From contig CAUAFG010000008.1 in NCBI GenBank assembly GCA_958428235.1, positions 41,550-105,549 of the forward strand: a stretch of DNA of 64,000 nt, read 5' to 3'. Positions 34,714-42,487 of the stretch are shown here, in pieces. The DNA comes from Faeciplasma sp900553675. GTDB lineage: Bacteria > Bacillota > Clostridia > Oscillospirales > Ruminococcaceae. Made by a program: the position numbers and the translations under genes. The notes beneath the pieces are model-generated. The model was not told the DNA's origin and did not search any database. It saw only the letters and a list, made by a program, of their open reading frames with translations. Within the stretch, counting starts at the first letter, position 1; each line of letters begins with the position of its first letter.

Positions 34714-35461
34714 AGTTTATACTGTCCTTAATTTTATAAATATTGTCGGTTCCGATAAGCTTATAGCCGAGCAAATCGTAATACCCCTTTGTCGAATCGT
34801 CCGCCGCGAGATATGAGGTGTACCCCTCGTCTGCCATAAGCTTGGCAACGCCGCCTAAAAGCGCTCTTGCATAGCCCTTTCCTCTGTCCGCTTCCAAAGT
34901 TGCAACATCGGCAATATACGCCATACCACCTGAACGGCATTTCACGGTTAATACCGAGCTTTTATAGGAATACAGCCTTAAAAGATCCTTGTTTTTTCTG
35001 CGAACCGTGTCCGTCAGCCACAGACCGTAGTTTGAATCCTTTCCTGAATAAGCCGTTGCGTAAACAGTTTCGGCGTCGGGGTCGAAATCTATTCCGTCAG
35101 TGGTTTTCCATGGAGATACCTCGTAAAAATACCTTTTTGAGCGCTGATAGCCGGAAATTCCGGTTTTGCCGGTCATATCCTCAGAAAGCTCAACTGCATA
35201 CGGCGATTTGAAACGGACGAACTCGGCAGTCTCTCTCAGTGAGACTCCGCTCAGGGAAACGCCTTCAAGAACATCAGCCACAAGCGAGCCATTGAACGAC
35301 ACAAACACTGCCGCGCGCTTGCCTTTCTGACGAAGCTCATAAAGCTCGCAGAAGTCGTATTCCGTTCCGTATGTCTGGATGTGCGAAAGAATTATTCTCG
35401 AATAATGAGACTGACGCAGCTCTATTGGTGTGTCTTCTATATTTTCTATTCTTTTAATCAT
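34625..35461 (-). CDS. GNAT-family N-acetyltransferase
   Basis: The 278-residue protein has a divergent N-terminal half and a clear C-terminal GNAT domain with acetyl-CoA motif VATLEADRGKGYARALLGG. The stop codon lies 89 nt inside the next gene. The last 30 or so residues (SINYEQIFYYRRKT onward, basic) look like read-through of sequence shared with the lyase gene rather than conserved protein. The start has no good ribosome binding site but is 12 nt after murD, so it may be coupled. The substrate is unknown. Confidence 0.78.
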   Translation of the reverse strand: MIKRIENIEDTPIELRQSHYSRIILSHIQTYGTEYDFCELYELRQKGKRAAVFVSFNGSLVADVLEGVSLSGVSLRETAEFVRFKSPYAVELSEDMTGKTGISGYQRSKRYFYEVSPWKTTDGIDFDPDAETVYATAYSGKDSNYGLWLTDTVRRKNKDLLRLYSYKSSVLTVKCRSGGMAYIADVATLEADRGKGYARALLGGVAKLMADEGYTSYLAADDSTKGYYDLLGYKLIGTDNIYKIKDSINYEQIFYYRRKTFRAGKESRGGMQRGLCKN

Positions 35462-35473
35462 CTTGATTTATGT

Positions 35474-36865
35474 TTAAAGAGCGTTGACTATTGCCTTATA
35501 GTGCTTTCCTCTTGCTTCAAAGTTGGGATACATATCAAACGAAGCACACGCAGGCGAAAGCGAAACTATATCACCCGCAGCCGCATTGTCATGCGCAAGC
35601 TTTACAGCCTCTTCCATGCTGCCCGCACGAAGTATTTTAATATTATCCGGGTCGTAATAGGGTGTTTCGGTTACTGCCTTTTCTATTTTGTCGGCTGTCA
35701 GACCCATGAGTATCAGAACCTTTACATACTTGTTTACAGGCTCAGCCAAAGGCTCAAAGGGTATTTTCTTGTCATATCCTCCGGCGATTATTATTATCTT
35801 TCTGCCAAAGGACTTAAGACCTGCGATAACTCTTGTGGGGCTGGATGCAATCGAGTCGTTATAATACTTAACGCCGTTAAGCTCCCTGACAAACTCGATT
35901 CTATGCTCAACGCCGCCGAAATTCCTTGCGACCTTGCATATAGAATCCACAGAAACCTCTCCCCACACAGCGGATATCGCCGCAAGGTAATTTTCGATAT
36001 TATGCTCGCCAGGGATTTTTATCTTGTCGGCAGAGATTATCTTTATGCTGCGTCTGCCGTCGCTGTAGCAAAGGTATCTGTCGTCGTCAAGATACGCTCC
36101 GACCTTTACGGGGTGAAGCCGTGAAAAGCTTACAAGCTTGCCTCTTACATGGTCGGAAAGACCTATGGTAAGCGCATTGTCCTCATTCAGAACTGTTCTT
36201 GAAAAAGCGTTCTGATGGTCTAAGATATTGCACTTTGCGGCTATATACTCCTCCATGCATCCGTGAACATCCAGATGGTTGGGAGCTATATTGGTTATGA
36301 CAGCAACATCGGGCGATTCCCTCATAGAAATAAGCTGGAAGCTTGAAAGCTCCACAACCGCAACGTCGGATTCTGATATGCTTTCTATTCTGGGCAGAAG
36401 TGCCTTGCCGATATTTCCGCCCAGCCAGACCTTAAAGCCCTCCGCCTTAAGAAACTCGGATATGACGGTTGTTGTGGTGGTCTTGCCGTCAGAGCCGGTC
36501 ACCGCGTATATTTTGCAGGGGCAAAGCTCAAAGAATGACTCCATCTCGCTGGTGATTATAACGCCTGCGACGCGCGCCTCTAAAAGCTTGGGATTATTGT
36601 AATACATACCCGGGGTGCGGTAAACAACATCGTAATCGGTAAGTGAATCAAGATATCCGTCTCCTAAAACAAAATGAGCGCCTTTTTCTTCCAGATAGCT
36701 GTACAGCTCCGGGTCGTACTGCTCCTTTGTTTTTCTGTCAAGAACGGTAACGTCTATCCCTTTGGACAAAAACAGCTTTATAAGCTCGGTGTGGCTGACA
36801 CCTGTTCCGATAAGGGCAACTTTTGAGCTTTTAAGCGAATTAAAAAATCTTTCGGTCTTATTCAT
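35474..36865 (-). CDS. murD: UDP-N-acetylmuramoyl-L-alanine--D-glutamate ligase
   Basis: MurD adds D-glutamate to UDP-MurNAc-L-Ala in the cytosol. The 463-residue protein has an N-terminal Rossmann-like domain (VALIGTGVSHTELI), the ATP loop VTGSDGKTTTTTV, the Mur ligase motif ITNIAPNHLDVHG, and YNDSIASSPT at the start of the C-terminal domain. It is the first gene of the 13.5-kb leftward unit, downstream of a consensus promoter. Confidence 0.94.
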   Translation of the reverse strand: MNKTERFFNSLKSSKVALIGTGVSHTELIKLFLSKGIDVTVLDRKTKEQYDPELYSYLEEKGAHFVLGDGYLDSLTDYDVVYRTPGMYYNNPKLLEARVAGVIITSEMESFFELCPCKIYAVTGSDGKTTTTTVISEFLKAEGFKVWLGGNIGKALLPRIESISESDVAVVELSSFQLISMRESPDVAVITNIAPNHLDVHGCMEEYIAAKCNILDHQNAFSRTVLNEDNALTIGLSDHVRGKLVSFSRLHPVKVGAYLDDDRYLCYSDGRRSIKIISADKIKIPGEHNIENYLAAISAVWGEVSVDSICKVARNFGGVEHRIEFVRELNGVKYYNDSIASSPTRVIAGLKSFGRKIIIIAGGYDKKIPFEPLAEPVNKYVKVLILMGLTADKIEKAVTETPYYDPDNIKILRAGSMEEAVKLAHDNAAAGDIVSLSPACASFDMYPNFEARGKHYKAIVNAL

Positions 36866-36925
36866 AAAATCAAGCCTTTCGTCTGAAAATATTTACATAT
36901 GGCAATTCACAATAATTCATTTTAT

Positions 36926-36954
36926 ATTATACATCATTATTCCGTAAAATTCAA
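36926..36954 (-). promoter_or_regulatory. Promoter of the murD-dnaE-yccF unit
   Basis: Minus-strand TTGAAT (36954-36949), 17-bp spacer, TATAAT (36931-36926), about 60 nt before the murD ATG. Confidence 0.78.
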
Positions 36955-37034
36955 TGCTAAATTTGTTGATTATAAAAAAAGAATTGCCGCTGAAGATGGT
37001 TTTTTTGTCGGAATAACAAAATTTTAAATTATGC

Positions 37035-37063
37035 TTGTAATACTGAATCTTTTGCTATATAAT
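37035..37063 (+). promoter_or_regulatory. potABCD promoter
   Basis: TTGTAA (37035-37040), 17-bp spacer, TATAAT (37058-37063). A small hairpin (GGCAT with ATGCTGCC, near 37070-37093) lies in the leader. Confidence 0.75.
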
Positions 37064-37129
37064 TAATGTGGCATTGTGGGGTATCATGCTGCCAAAAAAT
37101 TGTTAAAAATAAGGAGACAAAGAAAGTAA

Positions 37130-38176
37130 TTGAAAAATGCGATCATCAGCTTACGAAATGCTGTTGTTGAGTATGACGGTGTTCAGGTTCTGAAAAACGT
37201 CAGCCTCGACATTATGGACAAGCAGTTCGTAACACTTCTTGGCCCGTCGGGCTGTGGAAAAACCACTACCCTGCGAATCATTGGTGGCTTTGCCGAAATG
37301 GCAAGCGGTGAGCTATTTTTTAACGGCACGAAGATCAACAACCTGCCGCCGCACAAGCGCGAGGTTAATACGGTCTTCCAAAAGTATGCACTATTCCCCC
37401 ATTTGAATATCTATGACAATATCGCTTTCGGGCTGCGGATTAAAAAGCTTCCCGAAAAGGAAATTGCTCAGAGAGTTTCCGAAATGCTCAAGCTCGTTAA
37501 TATGCAGGGCTTTGAGAAACGTTCAATCAATTCGCTTTCAGGCGGACAACAGCAAAGAATCGCAATCGCAAGGGCGCTTGTAAACCGCCCCAAGGTACTG
37601 CTTTTAGACGAACCTCTCGGCGCGCTTGACTTAAAACTGCGCAAGGAAATGCAGATAGAGCTTAAGCGTATGCAGCAGGAGCTTGAAATCACATTCATCT
37701 ATGTAACCCACGATCAGGAGGAAGCGCTTACAATGTCCGATACGGTAGTCGTCATGCGCGACGGCTGTATTCAGCAGATCGGCACTCCTCAGGACATTTA
37801 CAACGAGCCTAAAAACGCCTTTGTCGCCGACTTTATAGGTGAATCAAACATAATCGACGGCATAATGAGACGCGACTTTTTGGTAGAATTTGCGGGCAAG
37901 GAATTTGCCTGTGTGGACAAAAGCTTTGAAAAGGACGAGCTGGTAGACGTCGTCATCAGACCGGAGGATATCAAGGTTGTTCCGCAGTATCAGGGAGCTA
38001 TCGTCGGAGTCGTTGAAAACTGCATTTTCAAGGGCGTACACTATGAAATCAGCGTCGACGCGCTGGGCTATAAATGGATAATCCACTCCACCCAAAGTGA
38101 GGAGGTAGGAGCTATTATCGGCATGAATGTCACCCCTATGGACATTCATATCATGCATAAATCGGAGGTAAAATAA
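37130..38176 (+). CDS. potA: Spermidine/putrescine ABC transporter ATPase
   Basis: The 348-residue ATPase has Walker A GPSGCGKTTTLR (about 38-49), the Q-loop, the ABC signature LSGGQQQR, Walker B VLLLDEPLGALD and the H-loop YVTHD. A C-terminal TOBE domain (about 275-345) follows. It energises polyamine import with the next three gene products. The start is TTG, 13 nt after AAGGAG; no ATG fits the conserved N-terminus. Its stop is immediately followed by the potB ATG. Confidence 0.93.
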   Translation: MKNAIISLRNAVVEYDGVQVLKNVSLDIMDKQFVTLLGPSGCGKTTTLRIIGGFAEMASGELFFNGTKINNLPPHKREVNTVFQKYALFPHLNIYDNIAFGLRIKKLPEKEIAQRVSEMLKLVNMQGFEKRSINSLSGGQQQRIAIARALVNRPKVLLLDEPLGALDLKLRKEMQIELKRMQQELEITFIYVTHDQEEALTMSDTVVVMRDGCIQQIGTPQDIYNEPKNAFVADFIGESNIIDGIMRRDFLVEFAGKEFACVDKSFEKDELVDVVIRPEDIKVVPQYQGAIVGVVENCIFKGVHYEISVDALGYKWIIHSTQSEEVGAIIGMNVTPMDIHIMHKSEVK

Positions 38177-38989
38177 ATGAAAACCTCCAAAGCTTTAGCT
38201 ATACCATACGTTGTATGGATACTTATTTTTACCGTTGTCCCCTTAGGTCTGGTAGTTGTATTCGCACTTACCGACAACGACGGCGGTTTCACTCTTCAAA
38301 ACCTGTTTGATATGTCAAGCTACATGGCAGTGCTTTTCCGCTCAATCATTTTTGCTATGATAGCAACAGTCATCTGCCTTGTACTGGCTTTTCCGGCGGC
38401 TTACATCATTTCAAGGGCAAAATCCTTTAATCAGTCCTCGCTGATAGTTCTTATAATGGTTCCCATGTGGATAAGCTTTATTCTCAGAACCTATGCATGG
38501 ATGACCCTTTTGGAGCCCAACGGACTTATCAACAGATTTTTGGGGCTGCTTGGAATAGGTCCTTTAAACCTTATCAACAACGCGGGAGCGGTAATACTGG
38601 GTATGGTTTATAATTATCTGCCCTTTATGATACTTCCCCTGTATTCAGTCATGGTCAAAATCGATCAGAGCGTTATAGAGGCTGCTCAGGATCTGGGTTC
38701 GAGCAAGCTTAACCTTGTAAGGCGGGTAATACTTCCCCTTTCCATGCCAGGAATAAACACCGGAATTATCGCCGTATTCGTTCCCAGCGTTTCAACCTTT
38801 GTTATTTCAAGAATGCTGGGCGGCGGAACCAACGACCTTATCGGTGACCTTATCGAGGCGCAGTTCTTGGGAGCATCATATAACCCCCACCTCGGCTCGG
38901 CAATGGCTCTTGTTCTAATGGTTATTGTCCTGTTCATGATGAGCCTGTTTAACCAATTCGGAAGTGAAGAGGAGGGCGCAATGATATGA
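38177..38989 (+). CDS. potB: Spermidine/putrescine ABC transporter permease PotB
   Basis: The 270-residue integral membrane protein has six hydrophobic segments and the binding-protein-dependent permease loop (EAAQDLGSSKLNLVRRVILP) that docks to PotA. It is the first of two permease subunits. The start directly follows the potA stop, and its stop overlaps potC by 4 nt. GGAGG precedes the ATG. Confidence 0.92.
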   Translation: MKTSKALAIPYVVWILIFTVVPLGLVVVFALTDNDGGFTLQNLFDMSSYMAVLFRSIIFAMIATVICLVLAFPAAYIISRAKSFNQSSLIVLIMVPMWISFILRTYAWMTLLEPNGLINRFLGLLGIGPLNLINNAGAVILGMVYNYLPFMILPLYSVMVKIDQSVIEAAQDLGSSKLNLVRRVILPLSMPGINTGIIAVFVPSVSTFVISRMLGGGTNDLIGDLIEAQFLGASYNPHLGSAMALVLMVIVLFMMSLFNQFGSEEEGAMI

Positions 38990-39816
38990 AAAAGCTTTCT
39001 TCTAAAATCTATATGTATGCGCTGTACATCTTTTTGTATCTTCCGATACTTGTGCTTATCGTGTTCTCATTCAACGTTTCAAAATCGCGCGCCAACTGGA
39101 CAGGCTTTACCTTTGACTGGTACATTAAGCTTTTCCATAACGAAGCGATTCTGCGTTCGCTTTTGAACACGGTCATAGTTGCACTGGCGGCTTCGGTTCT
39201 GGCAACAATACTCGGAACGATGGCAGCTTTGGGCATACACAATATGAAAAAAGCTCCCCGCGCAATAATTATGGGAGCTACCTATATTCCGGTTATCAAC
39301 CCTGAAATTATCATGGGTATTTCGCTCATGCTTCTTTTCAGATTCTTTGTTGATTACTTCGGCTTTAAGTTCGGATTTGTATCACTTATCTTGGCACATA
39401 TTTCCTTTGACGTCCCATATGTTATCTACAATGTCCTTCCCAAGCTTAGAACTATGAACCCCAACCTGGTTGAGGCAGCTTTGGATTTGGGATGCAATCA
39501 GAAAATGGCGTTCTTTAAGGTGGTCATTCCCGAAATAATGCCCGGTATTTTCTCAGGCTTCCTTATGGCTGTAACCTATTCGGTTGACGACTTTGTTGTC
39601 AGCTACTTCACCACCGGCGTTGACGTTCAAACGCTTTCTATCACCATTGAGTCGATGACAAGACTTAAAATATCTCCGGAAATCAACGCTCTTTCGGCTA
39701 TAATCTTTATCGTTATTTCCGCGATACTCATAACCAAAAACGTCATCGAAAACAGAAAGCTTCGTCACGAAAGAGCTCTTGTAAGAGCTGCAATGAGCAA
39801 GGAGGGTGCAAGATGA
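38986..39816 (+). CDS. potC: Spermidine/putrescine ABC transporter permease PotC
   Basis: The 276-residue permease has six hydrophobic segments and the EAA loop EAALDLGCNQKMAFFKVVIP. It pairs with PotB to form the channel. It overlaps both neighbours by 4 nt (ATGA), implying strict co-translation of the transporter. The basic C-terminal tail (RKLRHERALVRAAMSKEGAR) is cytoplasmic. Confidence 0.92.
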   Translation: MKKLSSKIYMYALYIFLYLPILVLIVFSFNVSKSRANWTGFTFDWYIKLFHNEAILRSLLNTVIVALAASVLATILGTMAALGIHNMKKAPRAIIMGATYIPVINPEIIMGISLMLLFRFFVDYFGFKFGFVSLILAHISFDVPYVIYNVLPKLRTMNPNLVEAALDLGCNQKMAFFKVVIPEIMPGIFSGFLMAVTYSVDDFVVSYFTTGVDVQTLSITIESMTRLKISPEINALSAIIFIVISAILITKNVIENRKLRHERALVRAAMSKEGAR

Positions 39817-41069
39817 TTAAAAAACTCTTTGCCATGCTTATTGCTGCTGCGCTTGCAGTTATGATGTTCGCAGCCTGTGGCAGTACCGAGGAAGAAGACG
39901 TTGACAGCGTTATAGGCTCATATTCAAATCTCGACCCCGAGCTTCTTTCAGACTACGATTACTCCAAGTTCAAGGGGCAGAATATAACTATAAACGTTGC
40001 CAACTGGGGCGAATACATGTCTATAGCCGAGCCGGAAATGCTTGACGTTAACAAGGCATTCGAGCGGCTTACCGGCGTAAAGGTCAACTATACCACCTTT
40101 GTCAGCAATGAAACTCTGTATTCTAAGCTTCTTTCGGGCGGTGCAGCATACGACATTGTTGTTCCGAGCGACTATATGATTTCCAAAATGATAAAGGAGG
40201 ATATGCTTCAAAAGCTGGATTACAACAACATTCCCAACTTTGCAAACATAATGCCTACCTTTGTATCGCCGGAGTATGACCCGGAGAATCTTTATACAGT
40301 CCCCTATCTTTGGGGAATGGTTGTTATCATCTACAATCAGACGATGGTTGATGAGGAGATAACCTCGTGGGCTTCGCTGTGGGATGAAAAGTATGCCAAC
40401 AATATCCTTATGTTCAACAACCCTCGCGACGCTTTCGGAGTGGCTCTGACCTATCTTGGATATTCTCAGAACACCGAAGACCCCAAGGAGCTTGAACAAG
40501 CTATGCTGCTTCTTAAAGAGCAGAAGGAGGTTGTTCAGGGCTACGTCATGGACGAAATCTTCGACAAGATGGAGGGCGGCTCTGCGGCAATAGCTCCCTA
40601 CTACGCCGGCGACGCTGTTACCATGATGGACGACAACCCTGACCTTACCTACTGCATCCCCCAAGAGGGCACAAACCAGTTTGTAGACGCAATATGCATC
40701 CCGAAGACTGCCGAAAACAAGGAAGCCGCGGAAATGTATATAAACTTCCTGTGCGAGCCGGAGGTTGCGCTTGCAAACTGCGAGTACACCGGCTATTCCA
40801 CCCCCAATCAGGCTGCATACGAGCTTTTAGACGAAGAGGTCAGAAACAACGAACTGCAATACCCCTCGGATGACTATCTTGTAAACCACACCGAAATATT
40901 TGTAAATCTTTCGGACGAGGCTAACGCTCAGATGCAAAACCTTTGGAACCAGCTGAAAATCGGCAATTCAAACCCTTGGCTTGTGCCGATATTCTTGATA
41001 TGTCTTATAGCGGCGACAATATTTGTTAACGTTCACAGAGCGCGCAAAAAGCGCTCGGATCATCTTTAA
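39813..41069 (+). CDS. potD: Spermidine/putrescine-binding lipoprotein PotD with C-terminal membrane helix
   Basis: The 418-residue solute-binding protein has a lipoprotein signal (lipobox FAAC, C22) and a PotD/PotF-type type II binding fold (INVANWGEYM, VPSDYMI, AIAPYYAGDA). Unusually it ends in a hydrophobic helix (about 389-407) followed by the basic stretch RARKKRSDHL. The protein would thus be tethered both by lipid and by a transmembrane segment. The helix is in frame and well coded; it is not a read-through into another gene. Its start overlaps potC by 4 nt. Confidence 0.9.
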   Translation: MIKKLFAMLIAAALAVMMFAACGSTEEEDVDSVIGSYSNLDPELLSDYDYSKFKGQNITINVANWGEYMSIAEPEMLDVNKAFERLTGVKVNYTTFVSNETLYSKLLSGGAAYDIVVPSDYMISKMIKEDMLQKLDYNNIPNFANIMPTFVSPEYDPENLYTVPYLWGMVVIIYNQTMVDEEITSWASLWDEKYANNILMFNNPRDAFGVALTYLGYSQNTEDPKELEQAMLLLKEQKEVVQGYVMDEIFDKMEGGSAAIAPYYAGDAVTMMDDNPDLTYCIPQEGTNQFVDAICIPKTAENKEAAEMYINFLCEPEVALANCEYTGYSTPNQAAYELLDEEVRNNELQYPSDDYLVNHTEIFVNLSDEANAQMQNLWNQLKIGNSNPWLVPIFLICLIAATIFVNVHRARKKRSDHL

Positions 41070-41110
41070 TAATGATATCTGAAAAAATAAATTTGGAGGA
41101 TTGATAAAAA

Positions 41111-42268
41111 ATGTCAAAGCTGAAACAAACCGCACAGGTATTTAATCCTGCACTCAGCGTTGCACCACTTGGAATCATTGCTATGGATGGCGCCAAGGAG
41201 CTTGGAGAAAGGATCAACGATTACCTTGTAACATGGGCTAAGCAGTCCGGTCAGGATGTTGATACCTTCTTGGTTCCTTGCAGCTGCCCCAGATTCCAGT
41301 CGGGAGATGCTAAGGCTCTGATTTCCAGAACCATCCGCGGCTATGATTTGTTCATAGTCTGCGACACCGGCAACTATTCCTGCACATACCCTCTTTTCGG
41401 GCATACCAACCATATGTCGCCGGATGATCACTATCAGGATCTTAAAAGGATAATTCAGGCAGCAGGAGGTAAAGCTCACCGCATAAACGTTATTATGCCG
41501 ATGCTTTACGGCGGACGTCAGCACAGAAGAAACTACCGCGAGTCGCTTGACTGCGCAATGATGCTTCAGGAGCTTCAGTCGATAGGTGTTTCAAACCTTT
41601 TGACCTTTGACGCACACGACCCCAGAGTTCAGAATGCGGTTCCGCTGATGGGCTTTGACAATATCATCCCCTCTTATCAGGTGCTGAAGGCTTTGTTCAA
41701 GGCGTTTGACGACCTTGAAATCGACAAAGAGCATTTTATGGTGGTATCTCCCGACGAAGGAGCAATGGGAAGAAATATGTATTACGCTTCCGCCCTTGAG
41801 GTTGATCTTGGTATGTTCTACAAAAGGCGCGACTATTCTACTGTTGTAAACGGCAGAAATCCGATAGTTGCCCATGAATATCTTGGCAACGACGTTACGG
41901 GAATGGACATATTCATCGCGGACGACCTTATTTCCTCCGGCGAGTCTATGCTCGATATTGCTTATGAGCTTAAAAAGCGCAAGGCAAGAAAGATTATAGC
42001 CTATGCTACATATGGCTTATTTACTGCCGGCTTTGAAAAGCTCGACAAAGCATATGCAGACGGTGTTATCGACGGCGTTTTCGGTACCAACCTTACCTAC
42101 ATTCCGGACGAGCTTAAGAATAAAGAGTGGTTCCACATAGTTGACTGCTCAAAGTACGTTTCCTACTTTGTAGCCGCGCTGAACCACGATATGTCTGTAA
42201 GCGAAATTCTTGACCCTCACGAAAAAATCAAGGCGCTTTTAAGCGCACATCACGCAGGCAGAAATTGA
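41111..42268 (+). CDS. Ribose-phosphate pyrophosphokinase-like protein
   Basis: The 385-residue protein has the PRPP-binding motif DIFIADDLISSGESM (about 275-289) and a GGRQHRRNYRES stretch near the catalytic loop position. It is longer than the usual 310-320-residue Prs and divergent, so it belongs to an atypical branch. The expected product is PRPP from ribose 5-phosphate and ATP, but a related pyrophosphokinase or phosphoribosyltransferase activity is possible. It lies 41 nt after potD behind GGAGG, perhaps in the same transcript, and ends before a strong terminator. Confidence 0.85.
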   Translation: MSKLKQTAQVFNPALSVAPLGIIAMDGAKELGERINDYLVTWAKQSGQDVDTFLVPCSCPRFQSGDAKALISRTIRGYDLFIVCDTGNYSCTYPLFGHTNHMSPDDHYQDLKRIIQAAGGKAHRINVIMPMLYGGRQHRRNYRESLDCAMMLQELQSIGVSNLLTFDAHDPRVQNAVPLMGFDNIIPSYQVLKALFKAFDDLEIDKEHFMVVSPDEGAMGRNMYYASALEVDLGMFYKRRDYSTVVNGRNPIVAHEYLGNDVTGMDIFIADDLISSGESMLDIAYELKKRKARKIIAYATYGLFTAGFEKLDKAYADGVIDGVFGTNLTYIPDELKNKEWFHIVDCSKYVSYFVAALNHDMSVSEILDPHEKIKALLSAHHAGRN

Positions 42269-42335
42269 TTGCGTTCGGCGATATACCCATCGGCTTGATA
42301 CTATTCACATTTTCTGCTTATTAATCGAACTGTTA

Positions 42336-42376
42336 TTGCCGCGAAATCAAACCGACGATTTCGCGGCAATTTTTTT
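42336..42376 (+). terminator. Terminator of the pot-prs unit
   Basis: TTGCCGCGAAATC pairs perfectly with GATTTCGCGGCAA (13 bp, 8-nt loop) and is followed by seven T. The rest of the 219-nt gap to the P-type ATPase gene shows no clear gene or consensus promoter. Confidence 0.93.
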
Positions 42377-42487
42377 GCGGTTCAGACAGAAGATATCATC
42401 AGGAATAAAAAGGCGCTCCCCTTCATACATTCATCTTAGAAGCAAGGTCAAGCTCAGATGTGTGAAAGTGTGAAAGGGAGATTTATT

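Noticed and set aside
34814..35461. Treating the GNAT/lyase overlap as a fusion or frameshift
   Set aside because: The lyase has its own ribosome binding site and normal N-terminus, and the GNAT domain is complete before the overlap.
39948..40664. 238-codon leftward ORF opposite potD
   Set aside because: Shadow of a well-supported coding sequence, with composition typical of reverse-frame translation.
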